DNA from: Marinobacter orientalis
Lineage (GTDB): Bacteria > Pseudomonadota > Gammaproteobacteria > Pseudomonadales > Oleiphilaceae
Length of the DNA stretch: 64,000 bases
Assembly (NCBI RefSeq): GCF_004792665.1
Contig: NZ_SRZX01000001.1
Coordinates: 1,488,001 to 1,552,000 of the forward strand
Reading direction: 5' to 3'
The notes under the pieces are model-generated. The model had not been told where the DNA came from. It saw nothing but the letters and a program-made list of their open reading frames with translations, and ran no database searches. The position numbers were made by a program, and so were the translations under genes. Of the stretch, positions 36,323 through 45,612 are shown piece by piece (the first letter of the stretch is position 1; each line of letters begins with the position of its first letter).

Positions 36323-37516
36323 ATGAACCCGAAGTTTGGCTACCCGGCCACCGCTGGTGACTACCGTGAAAAGGCCCGCGCCCGCTTGCCCGGATTCCTG
36401 TTTGATTACCTGGACGGCGGCGCGACCGACGAGCAGACCCTCCGTGCCAACGAAGCCGACTGGGCAAACATAAAGCTTCGCCAGCGGGTTATGGTCAATG
36501 TCGACGAGGTGGATACAGCCACCACCCTTGTCGGGCAGCACTGCGCCATGCCGGTGGTACTGGCACCTCTCGGGCTGGCAGGGATGATGGCCAGGCGCGG
36601 CGAAGTTCAGGCGGTACGCGCCGCCAATGCCGCAGGCATTCCCTTTACCCTGTCCACAGTGGGTATCTGCCCGGTGGAGGAAGTGCAGGCCGCCGCCACA
36701 GAGGCCGCCTGGTTCCAGCTCTATATGATTCGTGACCGCTCCCGCATAGAAGCACTGCTGGAGAAGGCCTGGGCGGCCGGCTGCCGCACACTGGTGTTTA
36801 CCGTTGACCTGCCCCAGCCCGGCATGCGCCATCGCGACTTTCGTAATGGCCTGTCCAGCCCCGGTCCGCGAGCCAGGCTGTTGAAAATCCAGCAACTGCT
36901 GTCGCGCCCGGCTTGGCTCTGGAGCGTTGCGGTGCGCGGCGGCCCTCTCAGCTTTGGTAACCTCAGTGATGTGGTGCCGGATGCCGGCAATCTCGATGCC
37001 TTCAAGGACTGGATTGATGCCCAGTTCGATCCCACCGTCACCTGGGCGGACATCGAATGGATACGCCAGCACTGGCAGGGCAAGTTACTGCTGAAAGGCA
37101 TCCTGGATGTGGAAGACGCCCGCCAGGCTGTTCAGCTGGGGGCAGACGGAATCGTGGTGTCCAATCACGGCGGCCGCCAACTGGACGGCGTTGCCTCTGG
37201 TGTTGACAAACTTCCGGAAATCGTCGCTGCTGTGGGCGCGCAGACAGAAATTTTTGCCGATGGCGGCGTCCGCAGCGGGGTGGATGTATTTCGTGCCCTG
37301 GCCCTGGGCGCCCGGGGCGTAATGGTCGGCCGCCCCTGGGCCTGGGCACTGGCCGGCGGCGGTGAAGCCGGGCTGACCAGATTGCTGGCAAGCTGGCAGC
37401 AGGAGTTGCGGCTGGCCATGACGCTGACCGGCGTTACCCGTATCGTCGATATTGGCACAGAACAACTGGACCGACCCTATAACCCCGAATTCCGAAAGAC
37501 TGGAGAACAACAATGA
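36323..37516 (+). CDS. FMN-dependent alpha-hydroxy-acid oxidase/dehydrogenase (LldD/MdlB family)
   Basis: About 397 residues of the TIM-barrel flavin oxidase family. Seen: FDYLDGGATDEQTLRANE at the FMN site, APLGLAGMMARRGEVQAVRAA, LVFTVDLPQPGMRHRDFRNG, the catalytic His/Arg pair in VSNHGGRQLDG and the FMN phosphate loop FADGGVRSGVDVFRALALGARGVMVGRP. These enzymes oxidise L-lactate, glycolate or mandelate to the 2-keto acid. ATG 36323 has AGGAGG 9 nt upstream; ATG 36317 is too close to it. Overlaps the next gene by 4 bp. Confidence 0.93.
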   Translation: MNPKFGYPATAGDYREKARARLPGFLFDYLDGGATDEQTLRANEADWANIKLRQRVMVNVDEVDTATTLVGQHCAMPVVLAPLGLAGMMARRGEVQAVRAANAAGIPFTLSTVGICPVEEVQAAATEAAWFQLYMIRDRSRIEALLEKAWAAGCRTLVFTVDLPQPGMRHRDFRNGLSSPGPRARLLKIQQLLSRPAWLWSVAVRGGPLSFGNLSDVVPDAGNLDAFKDWIDAQFDPTVTWADIEWIRQHWQGKLLLKGILDVEDARQAVQLGADGIVVSNHGGRQLDGVASGVDKLPEIVAAVGAQTEIFADGGVRSGVDVFRALALGARGVMVGRPWAWALAGGGEAGLTRLLASWQQELRLAMTLTGVTRIVDIGTEQLDRPYNPEFRKTGEQQ

Positions 37517-39171
37517 CAAACGGCGCACAAGCTCTGATGAAAACACTGGTGGATGCCGGCGTAGAAGTCTGCTTCAGCAACCCCGGCACCAGTGAAATGC
37601 ATTTTGTGGCGGCGCTGGACGATGAACCGAAAATGCGTGCTGTACTTGCCCTGTTCGAAGGCGTCGCCACCGGTGCGGCGGACGGCTATGCCCGCATGGC
37701 CGACAAGCCCGCCGCCACGCTGCTGCACCTGGGCTGCGGCCTGGGCAACGGGCTGGCCAACCTGCACAACGCCCGCAAGGGCAAGGTCCCGGTAGTGAAC
37801 ATCGTGGGCGATCACGCCACCTATCATGTGAAATACGACGCCCAGCTGCAGTCCGATATCGAGACGGTGGCCCGCAACGTATCACCGGGTTTTGTGCGCA
37901 CCGCGAAGAGCACGGAAACACTTTGCGAGGATGCCGCCGACGCCATTGCTGCAGCACGCAGGGCGCCTGGCCAGGTCGCCACCCTGATCCTGCCGGCGGA
38001 TGTTTCCTGGGGTGAAGGCGGAGTGCCCGGCGCGCCTCTGGCCCCGCCCCGGCCGGAACCGGCGGACGATGCCACGGTAGAGGCAATCGCCTCGGCCATC
38101 CGCTCCGGCGGGAAAACCGCCCTGCTGATGGGCGGGCATTCGTTGCGGGAACCCAGCCTGCTGGCGGCGGCAAAGCTTGCCGCACACAGCGGAGTCGTGC
38201 TGATGGCGGAGACGTTCCCGACCCGCATGGAACGAGGCGCCGGCCTGCCTCCGGTAGAGCGCCTGGCGTACCTGGCCGAACTGGCAACGGTACAGCTGAC
38301 GGATATCGAACATCTCATCCTGGTCGATGCCAAGGCTCCGGTTTCTTTTTTTGCCTATCCGGGCAAGCAAAGCTACCTGGTGCCCGATACCTGCAAGGTT
38401 CACACCCTGGCAGCGCCGGACCAGGACATCACCGCAAGCCTCGACAAGCTCATCAAGGCCCTGGGCGCCAGCCAGGCCGAACCCGGGCTGCAAACCGCCA
38501 GAAGACCGGGCCGGCCAAGAGGAAAGCTTACCGCGGAAAAAGTCTGCAAGGCAGTGGGCCACCTGATGCCCGACAACGCCATTATCGTGGACGAAGGCAT
38601 TACCTCCAGCCTTATGCTTTCAGTGATGACCGAAGGAGCACCGAGACACGATCTCATCACCCTCACCGGTGGCGCTATCGGGCAGGGCCTGCCCAATGCC
38701 GTCGGTGCAGCCGTCGCCTGCCCTGACCGTCCGGTACTGGCGCTGATCGGCGACGGCACGGCCATGTACACCATCCAGGCCCTCTGGACCATGGCCCGGG
38801 AACAGCTGAATGTCACTACCTTCATTTTCAACAACGCGTCCTACTCGGTGCTGAACATCGAACTGGAGCGGGTAGGGGCAGAACGGGCCGGCACCAAGGC
38901 CAAATCACAACTGGATCTGCGCGGGCCGGTGCTTAACTTCGCCGAGATGGCGCAGGGAATGGGGGTGCATGGGGTGAGAGTCGATACCGCTGAAGATATG
39001 AATAAAGCCCTGGAATACGCCCTGAGCATGCCGGGGCCACACCTGATCGAAGTGATGACGCCAGAGTCGCTGAGCGGCGTGAAACGCAGAATACTGCCGT
39101 GGATGCTACGCGCATTGCCGAACCTGCCGCTGTCGGTCAACAAGGCGCTGAAGCGCAAGCTGGCACCTTAG
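37513..39171 (+). CDS. ThDP-dependent enzyme, acetolactate synthase/benzoylformate decarboxylase-like
   Basis: 552 residues with the three-domain layout of 2-keto-acid decarboxylases. The N-terminal domain has FSNPGTSEMHFVAALD and the catalytic Glu in ALFEGVATGAADGYAR; the C-terminal ThDP motif is GDGTAMYTIQALWTMAREQLNVTTFIFNN. The YTIQALWT stretch is closer to benzoylformate decarboxylase than to biosynthetic IlvB/IlvI, and no small subunit gene is present. A role after the hydroxy-acid oxidase, decarboxylating the 2-keto acid to an aldehyde, is inferred from the coupled gene order. Confidence 0.85.
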   Translation: MTNGAQALMKTLVDAGVEVCFSNPGTSEMHFVAALDDEPKMRAVLALFEGVATGAADGYARMADKPAATLLHLGCGLGNGLANLHNARKGKVPVVNIVGDHATYHVKYDAQLQSDIETVARNVSPGFVRTAKSTETLCEDAADAIAAARRAPGQVATLILPADVSWGEGGVPGAPLAPPRPEPADDATVEAIASAIRSGGKTALLMGGHSLREPSLLAAAKLAAHSGVVLMAETFPTRMERGAGLPPVERLAYLAELATVQLTDIEHLILVDAKAPVSFFAYPGKQSYLVPDTCKVHTLAAPDQDITASLDKLIKALGASQAEPGLQTARRPGRPRGKLTAEKVCKAVGHLMPDNAIIVDEGITSSLMLSVMTEGAPRHDLITLTGGAIGQGLPNAVGAAVACPDRPVLALIGDGTAMYTIQALWTMAREQLNVTTFIFNNASYSVLNIELERVGAERAGTKAKSQLDLRGPVLNFAEMAQGMGVHGVRVDTAEDMNKALEYALSMPGPHLIEVMTPESLSGVKRRILPWMLRALPNLPLSVNKALKRKLAP

Positions 39172-39631
39172 CCGCCACAGGGACGGGTCCAGGGATTCGG
39201 TGGCGCGCATTCTCGCGAATGCTCCTAGCCAATCTGTAACTTCTCTGGGGACGATGTTCCCCCGGGTCCGAGGGCGGATCCGACCAGATAGGCCACGGTC
39301 AGGGGACACACGCGCCCGACAAACATCAGGAAGGGTGGGTTAATGCGCCAGACAATCTGTGGGAAATGGTTATCAAGTCTTTGCCTGTCGCCCATCACTC
39401 ATGGCCCCGGAGCTATTGGTAAAGCGATATTTTGGTTTAAGGAATGATAGCAGCCAGGATTCCGGACTGCCCGGTTACCCTCTCGTGCTCATTGTGGTGC
39501 TCTGCAGGTTAGTCTTCCATATCGATGAGCCGGACCGAAAAATCAGAATCCGGCATTTGTCGTTTCCCGGGAAACCCTCTAAAATTTGTGGGCTGTCTGG
39601 TGGAACAATCAACCAAATTCCGGACGCGCCA
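39172..39631. other. 460-bp region with no convincing gene
   Basis: Open frames here lack start sites and homologous sequence. I see a short hairpin GCATTC-TCGC-GAATGC near 39208 just after the ThDP gene and GGGGA/TCCCC near 39248, either of which may help end transcription. The promoter of the response-regulator gene should lie in the A/T-rich part after 39420, but no clear boxes are seen. Confidence 0.5.
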
Positions 39632-40255
39632 ATGAAACTGCTTATTGTGGACGACCATAAGCTTTTTATTGATGGCATGCGCCATCTCCTGAATCATCTT
39701 GGCGGCGCAAACACCATTGAAGATTGCACCCGGGCTGAAGATGCTATCCTCCGGCTTGAGAAAGACGACTTTGACCTGGTCCTGATCGACCTGGCCATGC
39801 CCGGCATGGATGGTCTGGCAATTCTCCAGAGACTGTGGGAGACGGGTTCAGTCACGCCTGTTGTGGTTGTGTCCGCAGAGGAAGATATAGCCCGAATCGA
39901 CAACGCCCTCGCGCTGGGCGCTTTGGGGTACATCCCTAAAGAACAGAGCGCGATAGAGATGCTTGATGCATTGCATCAGGTCCTTTCAGGCGAGATATAT
40001 ATTCCCGTAAAGATCCGCGAACGGCTACGTGGTTTCCATGCCCGTCGACATCCGGAGGACGGCACCCTGACCCGGCGGCAGAGCGACGTCCTCGAGCTGG
40101 TGGCCAAGGGATACTCCAACAAGCAGATCGCCTCCGCGCTGTTTCTTGCGGAGCATACGGTCAAGGTCCACATTGCCTGTATCATCAAGGCTCTCAATGC
40201 CAGCAATCGGACTGAATGCGTTCACAAGGCCCGGAGCCTGGGCTTGCTTGATTAG
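39632..40255 (+). CDS. LuxR/NarL-family response regulator
   Basis: 207 residues: receiver domain with acidic pair Asp7/Asp8 (LIVDDH), phosphoacceptor Asp53 (VLIDLAMPGMDG) and Lys near 102 (YIPKEQ), then a LuxR helix-turn-helix (LTRRQSDVLELVAKGYSNKQIASALFLAEHTVKVH). ATG 39632 marks the start of the receiver; the frame open from 39359 upstream has no recognisable domain. It converges on the histidine kinase gene with a 4-bp overlap of the stop codons, and is the obvious candidate partner. Confidence 0.9.
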   Translation: MKLLIVDDHKLFIDGMRHLLNHLGGANTIEDCTRAEDAILRLEKDDFDLVLIDLAMPGMDGLAILQRLWETGSVTPVVVVSAEEDIARIDNALALGALGYIPKEQSAIEMLDALHQVLSGEIYIPVKIRERLRGFHARRHPEDGTLTRRQSDVLELVAKGYSNKQIASALFLAEHTVKVHIACIIKALNASNRTECVHKARSLGLLD

Positions 40256-42000
40256 TCCACACCTGTGGGACTTGCCAATTGCCTCTGGATAAAGCTTCTG
40301 AGCAAGGATGGTCTGACAGGCTTTTGAATCATCCTGAGTCCACTGTTTTCGACTTCCTGTAACTGCCGGGGATTGGTTGTACCGGTAATAATGATGGCCG
40401 GTAACTCTGGCCCATAACGCTCTCTGATCATCTGTATCGCCTCGATGCCATTATGCGGTCCATCAAGGCTGAGATCCGAAAGCACCAGATCTGGCTGGTC
40501 TGGCAGGAGCTTTAACGCCTCCGTCGGGGATGTGACGGGGGTGACCCGGAAGCCCCACTTGTTTAACAGGGTGTCCATGGCATGGAGGACATTCTCGTCG
40601 TTGTCGATGACCAGAATGTGGTGGCCCGAATCCTGCCACTCAGGCTCAATTGCTTTTCCGGAAGACTGTTTCATGCGAGCGGGATCACCAGTCGGGATGG
40701 AAAGACTGAAAACCGATCCCCTGCCATCCACGGATCGAAGATCCAGTGGCAGACCCATTAAGCTGCAGAGCTTGTGAACAATTGCAAGACCAAAGCCCAA
40801 CCCCTTATCTCTTTCATCTTCATGGGGTGATTCGTGAGCCTGTTGAAACTCAATGAAGATCCGTTCGTGTGCTTCCTGAGGAATACCGATACCGGTATCC
40901 CATACCTGGACCAGCACCGAGTCTTGCCTGGGGCGGGAACTGAGGAGGATACCACCGCGATCGGTATAGCGAATGGCGTTGGTTATCAGGTTGCGCAACA
41001 CTCGCTCCAGTAGTACCTGATCCGTTCGCACGACTGCGGGTTGTGTGTGGAGCCTTAGCGACACGTGCCGTTGCCCGGCCTTGTCCTGGAACTCCTCTTT
41101 CAACTGAATGAGGAAGGTTTCTATATCGAAGTCCTCCGGCTCTGGCTGGACGATGTTGGCATCCAGTCGAGACAGGTCGAACAGGGCATCGAACATTCTG
41201 CGCATGGCATCAAGTGAGGCATCAATTCGGCTGAAAATGAATTTTTCTTCCCGGCGGCTGTCGGCGCCCTTCAGGGCATCGACAAAAAGCGACAGTGCGT
41301 GAAGAGGCTGCCGAAAGTCGTGGCTGGCCGTTGCCAGTGTCCGTGATTTTGTGCGAATGGCATTCTGGAGCTCGCGAGATTGTTCTTTGAGCTGATCCGC
41401 CAGGTCAGCGGTTTCAAGACGTAATCTTATTTCCCAACGCACAATCGAATTGAGCTTCCGGGCAAGGCCGTATGAGGCCAGGATGGCAAAGACAACCATT
41501 ATTGCCGGCGCAAACCAGGCGACATCACCAAGTAGCACAAACTTTGCGGCCAAAGCGCTTTTAATGGGTAAACCGTAACTGTAATAGAGTGGCAGCCAGT
41601 GTGCGCCTGCGGAGATCGAGCCGATTCCGAGAATAAGGGCCAGAGTAATGGCGAAGACGCGGTGCGGCGGCGATTCAAGGTCGTGCATCAGAAAAACGGC
41701 GATAGCCCAGAGAAAACCCATGTATGCCTGCACAATCAGAAGCCTGAGGTGCCAGAGATGGGCGTTTTCAAAAGAGACGTCATTTCTACGATAACCAGAA
41801 GCAACCAGGTAGCGTGCGCCGGTGCCTGCGAGCATCAGTACTAACCAGCTCAACAACACAGCACGGTCAACCTGGTTCCACATGACCAGCATGACGGACA
41901 GTGGAACCAGGATGGTGAAGGCAGCCCATTCCCTTATCTGTTTGAAATAGGGGGCGAGCGCCTCAAAAGTGGTGCGTTGCTCGATCTTCGTGGACTCCAT
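40252..42000 (-). CDS. Membrane hybrid sensor histidine kinase with C-terminal receiver
   Basis: 582 residues. Five to six N-terminal membrane segments (about residues 25-180), a short coiled coil (LADQLKEQSRELQNAI), then the H box TASHDFRQPLHALSLFVDAL, N box NLITNAIRYTDRGG, G boxes VWDTGIGIP and GLGFGLAIV, and a C-terminal receiver (ILVIDNDENVL, acceptor Asp in VLSDLSLDG, KPVRPS). Start has AGGTGA 9 nt upstream. It lies 9 bp after a lipoprotein gene in the same direction, so the lipoprotein may belong to the signal pathway. Confidence 0.92.
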   Translation of the reverse strand: MESTKIEQRTTFEALAPYFKQIREWAAFTILVPLSVMLVMWNQVDRAVLLSWLVLMLAGTGARYLVASGYRRNDVSFENAHLWHLRLLIVQAYMGFLWAIAVFLMHDLESPPHRVFAITLALILGIGSISAGAHWLPLYYSYGLPIKSALAAKFVLLGDVAWFAPAIMVVFAILASYGLARKLNSIVRWEIRLRLETADLADQLKEQSRELQNAIRTKSRTLATASHDFRQPLHALSLFVDALKGADSRREEKFIFSRIDASLDAMRRMFDALFDLSRLDANIVQPEPEDFDIETFLIQLKEEFQDKAGQRHVSLRLHTQPAVVRTDQVLLERVLRNLITNAIRYTDRGGILLSSRPRQDSVLVQVWDTGIGIPQEAHERIFIEFQQAHESPHEDERDKGLGFGLAIVHKLCSLMGLPLDLRSVDGRGSVFSLSIPTGDPARMKQSSGKAIEPEWQDSGHHILVIDNDENVLHAMDTLLNKWGFRVTPVTSPTEALKLLPDQPDLVLSDLSLDGPHNGIEAIQMIRERYGPELPAIIITGTTNPRQLQEVENSGLRMIQKPVRPSLLRSFIQRQLASPTGVD

Positions 42001-42009
42001 CTATATGAG

Positions 42010-42519
42010 TCACCTCCCTGCTTTCATGGTCCGCTGGTTCTGCTCATATTGTTCCACCAGAACTGAGAAGGTTCGCGGACGACACTGAGCCCACCAGGAG
42101 CCTACGAAAGGTCTCTGGCGGTGCGAGTGTGTTAGCTCGCGACCGGTCCGCACGAATCCCCAGTTTGTTGCCTCATCCAGAAGCATGACGCGCTTCCCCG
42201 ACAACGCAAATGGCTGGGTCCTGGGTGGGCCACCCCGAGGATCGCCTGATTTTATTTTCCCGCAGATCAGAGGGTCTTTGTCCGGTTCGTTACCGGCAAC
42301 GGCGTAGACGTTGAAGAGCTCGATCGAGCGGGCATCATCCACCAGTTCAGTAACTGAGTAGACGGCAGCTGCCTTTTGCTCACCCGAGACCAGGAACAGG
42401 ATCGGTTCCGGCTCATCGGCGAGGTCAGAACTGAGAGCTGCGTAGCGCTGTGAGTCGGTGCTCGCACAACCGGTGATTACTGCAAGCATGAAAAGTAAGG
42501 TTAAGGATTTTGTAGTCAT
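42010..42519 (-). CDS. Hypothetical lipoprotein upstream of the hybrid kinase
   Basis: 169 residues with a lipoprotein signal (LTLLFMLAVITGC, Cys at 18). No known domain recognised. The mature part is mixed in charge with two further cysteines (LICGKIKSG; WAQCRPRTF). Being 9 bp upstream of the kinase gene, it may be a periplasmic or outer-membrane accessory of the sensor; this is a guess from position. Confidence 0.75.
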   Translation of the reverse strand: MTTKSLTLLFMLAVITGCASTDSQRYAALSSDLADEPEPILFLVSGEQKAAAVYSVTELVDDARSIELFNVYAVAGNEPDKDPLICGKIKSGDPRGGPPRTQPFALSGKRVMLLDEATNWGFVRTGRELTHSHRQRPFVGSWWAQCRPRTFSVLVEQYEQNQRTMKAGR

Positions 42520-42691
42520 CTCCGCTGCTCCCTATCCAGACTATTGTTGAGTCTTGCCCCGGGCCAGAAACGGCTCTGGGTCCTTGTGTGAGGCTGGGAT
42601 GAGCGTCACATTCCAAGTATTGGATATTGCAGCTGAGCCTTGTATTACTCGAAAGAGCTAATTTCATGATCGGGAACGAAGCGACTCTGAC

Positions 42692-43717
42692 TTATGCTGG
42701 CCAGATGGGCGGCCACTCGCCATTGCGCTCCGCAAAGCGCTCGATCGGCTCACTCTGGTAGCCGCTGTTGTACCGCGCTCGTACACTCCCGTGTACCCAG
42801 GTTCTGATCTCGTCCAGTGGGGGTATTTCCCGCACCCGTTTGCCCAGTAACCTGTATTTGCCCTTGTACTCATTGTGCTGCTCGGCGGTGGTGTGGGTAG
42901 TCGTTGGCAGAATACTGTTAAACACCAGTTTCTGCTTCCGCGCTTCTTCCGCCATCCACAGCAGGGGGATATCGGCCAGAATGCGGCCCTGTTTGTCCGG
43001 GCCATAGCCGCCGCCGATATCGGAATGCACCCCGGCGAACCAGACCTGCTCGATGTCTGTCCCGGAACTGGGCTTCCAGATGGTCGGTTCGAAATCCTCC
43101 CGGTGTTCGTCCAGAGACAGGGCGTGCCGCGCAATTTCAATGTTGCTGCCGATCTCGCGGTCGTAAAACAGATCCTGGTCTTTGATCAGACCAAAAAAGG
43201 TAAACGGCAGCCCCAGCGCGCCGACGGTGTCCCACACGCCCACGAACCTGATGGGGGTGCGTTCTTCCACGGAATACCATCGTTTCCACGCCATGGCGTG
43301 GTCGCTGTTGGCTTTGTGTTTTTTGGTTTTGTAGAGTTTGAAGGCGTTCTGGATCCGGTTGGCGTTTTCCTTTCGCAGAATACTGCAGTTGTTGATCATG
43401 CCGCACAGGCTGCGGGCGGTATAGGCACCCCGGCTGAAGCCGAACAGGAAGATCTCGTCGCCAGGTTCGTAGTTGTGAACCAGGAACCGGTAGCCGTCCA
43501 TCACGTTCTTTTCGAGGCCATGCCCGGTAGCGCCGGCGAGTAACTCGTCGTGATAGGAGCCGATGCCCCAGTCGTAGAACACCACCTGTTCGACGCCGTT
43601 GCCATCCGTTGGGCGAATGGCGCGGGCGAACTGCAGTACGTTGGTTGGAAAGTCTTCGCCAATGTTTGCTTCCGGCCGGTTCCAGGTGCCGTCAAAGCAG
43701 ATGGCTATGCGTTTCAT
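42692..43717 (-). CDS. DUF2235 (Tle1-like) alpha/beta hydrolase
   Basis: 341 residues. The family start RIAICFDGTWNRPEA, the nucleophile elbow FLFGFSRGAYTARSL (Ser near residue 94) and WFAGVHSDIGGGYG with the later Asp/His are the DUF2235 marks; T6SS phospholipase effectors of the Tle1 group share this fold. No T6SS genes, VgrG or immunity gene are visible nearby, so a housekeeping or stand-alone lipase/hydrolase is as likely. AGGAGGTCACCACC precedes the ATG. Confidence 0.88.
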   Translation of the reverse strand: MKRIAICFDGTWNRPEANIGEDFPTNVLQFARAIRPTDGNGVEQVVFYDWGIGSYHDELLAGATGHGLEKNVMDGYRFLVHNYEPGDEIFLFGFSRGAYTARSLCGMINNCSILRKENANRIQNAFKLYKTKKHKANSDHAMAWKRWYSVEERTPIRFVGVWDTVGALGLPFTFFGLIKDQDLFYDREIGSNIEIARHALSLDEHREDFEPTIWKPSSGTDIEQVWFAGVHSDIGGGYGPDKQGRILADIPLLWMAEEARKQKLVFNSILPTTTHTTAEQHNEYKGKYRLLGKRVREIPPLDEIRTWVHGSVRARYNSGYQSEPIERFAERNGEWPPIWPA

Positions 43718-43779
43718 GGTGGTGACCTCCTGTCATCAATATTCCCTTTCTATTATAGCCTGACCCCCTCAGCCGGTGC

Positions 43780-43803
43780 GGAAAATAAATCTGTCCCGAT
43801 TTC
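43780..43803. repeat. REP-like repeat, copy 1
   Basis: GGAAAATAAATCTGTCCCGA and its continuation recur with 2 mismatches in 23 at 51986-52009. The AAATCTGTCCC core is of the kind found at REP-type elements in gammaproteobacteria. It stands between the DUF2235 start and the end of the ligase gene. Confidence 0.6.
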
Positions 43804-43809
43804 TGGATT

Positions 43810-45324
43810 TTACCCAAAGGTTTCTCTGACTTTGAATTTCATAACCTTTCCGGTAGGTGTGCGAGGAATGCTGTCGACGACCTGGATGGATCGCGGGATC
43901 TTGTAGCGAGCAAGCTTATCCTTGCAATAGCTTGTAATCGCCTCTTCATCGATAGGGCTGCTCCTGTCTGTGACAATGACTGCCACAACGGTTTCGCCCC
44001 AGTCCTTGTGCGGAAGGCCGATTACCGCAACTTCGTTGACACCGGGGCAGTTGATGAGAACATCCTCGACTTCCTTGGAATAAACGTTTTCACCGCCGGT
44101 GACAATCATGTCTTTGGCCCGGTCCACGATAAACAGGTAGCCGTCTCCGTCAATGCGGGCGAGATCACCGGTGCGGTACCAGCCGTCCTCGAATGCTTTC
44201 TGTGAGGCCTCCGGGAGCTTGTAGTAGCCCAGCATCATGGACTGTGCCCGCAGCCAGATTTCTCCCACTTCACCGGGTCTGGCATCCTCCCGGTTTTCAT
44301 TCACCAGGCGCATGTCACAGCCATTGACAGCAATTTTACCGATAGAACCCGCTTTGGTTTGCTGCTCGTGGGGATAAAGCGCGGTACCGGTCGGGCCGGT
44401 TTCTGTCATCCCGTAAATCTGATAGAAGCGTTCACTTTTGTACTTCGCGCTCAGCAGTTTTGCGGTGTCGGCATCAATCGGGCCGCCGCCGTAGAGCCAT
44501 GCATGCACACTACTCAGGTCAAAGGCCTCGAAATCCTCGACAACCTGTACCGGCATAACATAAGCGATCGGGGCGCCGAAGAAGATTGTGCAGCGTTCGT
44601 TCTGGACCGTCTCCAGGAACTTTACTGGTTCGTATTCCCGCATCAGAACGACGGTTGCACCCACGTACAAAGCGCCCAGCAGCTGGTTGTTCAGGGGAGC
44701 GCTGTGCCAGATTGGCATGGCCATGAGGATGCGGTCGTTCATTCCGGTACCCCAGACCATACCGGGCCCTATGCCTGCAAGCAGAGCTGTTTCATGTGAG
44801 TGCATGCATCCTTTCGGGCGGCCGGTAGTGCCCGACGTGTAAAGCAGTTCCGCCAGGTCATCCGCTGAAACATCAACAGAACGGAAGTCTGTCTCCGTCC
44901 CGAACCCCATCGGGTCCAGCCCCGTAACTTCTTTATCGGTATCAAGAGCAAAGGTCCGGATGCCGGTGTCCTTCGGGTCGAGCCCGAGCTCCTCAAACAG
45001 CGATGAGTCAACGAGCCAGAGGGAGGAATCGCTGTCTGCAAGAATGTACTCGACTTCCGCTGCCGCGAGTTTATGGTTTACGGGAACGGCTACGCCGCCA
45101 CATTTCAGCACCGCAAAGAAAGCCTCAATCCATGTGGTTGAGTTCCTGCCATGAATTGCGATCTTGTCGCCTTTGCCAACGCCTTGCTGCTGCAGCCATG
45201 CCGCGCGTTGCCTGACGTTTTCCCCCAACTGACCCCAGGAAAGACGTCGGTCATCCTGGACAAAGGCTTCTTTGTCACTGAACTTGCGGGTGTTGCTATC
45301 GAGTACGTCATTAATGGTCCACAT
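43810..45324 (-). CDS. AMP-dependent acyl-CoA ligase
   Basis: 504 residues of the ANL superfamily. Motifs: TSGTTGRPKGCMHSHE (about residue 170), YGMTETGPTGTA, GWYRTGDLARIDGDGYLFIVDR, the hinge and A8 region DMIVTGGENVYSKEVED, and the C-terminal lysine in PRTPTGKVMKFKVRE. Size and style fit medium/long-chain or aromatic acyl-CoA ligases (FadD/CaiC-like). I use the ATG at 45324, with GGAGGT 4 nt upstream; the frame begins at a GTG four codons earlier that overlaps this site. Gene stands alone. Confidence 0.92.
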   Translation of the reverse strand: MWTINDVLDSNTRKFSDKEAFVQDDRRLSWGQLGENVRQRAAWLQQQGVGKGDKIAIHGRNSTTWIEAFFAVLKCGGVAVPVNHKLAAAEVEYILADSDSSLWLVDSSLFEELGLDPKDTGIRTFALDTDKEVTGLDPMGFGTETDFRSVDVSADDLAELLYTSGTTGRPKGCMHSHETALLAGIGPGMVWGTGMNDRILMAMPIWHSAPLNNQLLGALYVGATVVLMREYEPVKFLETVQNERCTIFFGAPIAYVMPVQVVEDFEAFDLSSVHAWLYGGGPIDADTAKLLSAKYKSERFYQIYGMTETGPTGTALYPHEQQTKAGSIGKIAVNGCDMRLVNENREDARPGEVGEIWLRAQSMMLGYYKLPEASQKAFEDGWYRTGDLARIDGDGYLFIVDRAKDMIVTGGENVYSKEVEDVLINCPGVNEVAVIGLPHKDWGETVVAVIVTDRSSPIDEEAITSYCKDKLARYKIPRSIQVVDSIPRTPTGKVMKFKVRETFG

Positions 45325-45612
45325 GGCTACCTCCACGAATGCCGCTCACTGATGATACTGGTCAGGGAGAAGGCTGAAATTTTGTTTTAGTTGGATACTG
45401 ATGTCTGCTTCGCTGGATCCGGACTGTCGCTGGCAATAGCGTATTAAGAAATGAACCTGTTTTCAATCTTTGTTCAGATGATTGGTAATCGATAGTGCCT
45501 GGCAGGCGAAGGAGGGCGGTATCAGCTACCCTCTCTATAAACGGATTCCGGCAATTAACGAAACAGCCCTGAGTCCGGTGCGTTCGCAGCCCGCCTGATT
45601 TATGAGGTGATT

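Noticed and set aside
34722..36467. A 581-codon minus-strand frame opposite the flavoprotein gene
   Set aside because: It is a high-GC shadow frame. The plus strand carries clear FAD motifs and ribosome sites; the minus frame has no recognisable domain.
39359..39631. N-terminal extension of the LuxR response-regulator frame (91 codons)
   Set aside because: The receiver domain begins at the ATG at 39632; the extra residues show no domain or ribosome site and fall in an otherwise gene-free region.
42692..43717. DUF2235 gene as part of a type VI secretion effector module
   Set aside because: No VgrG, PAAR, Hcp or immunity-like gene lies next to it; the family alone does not establish secretion.
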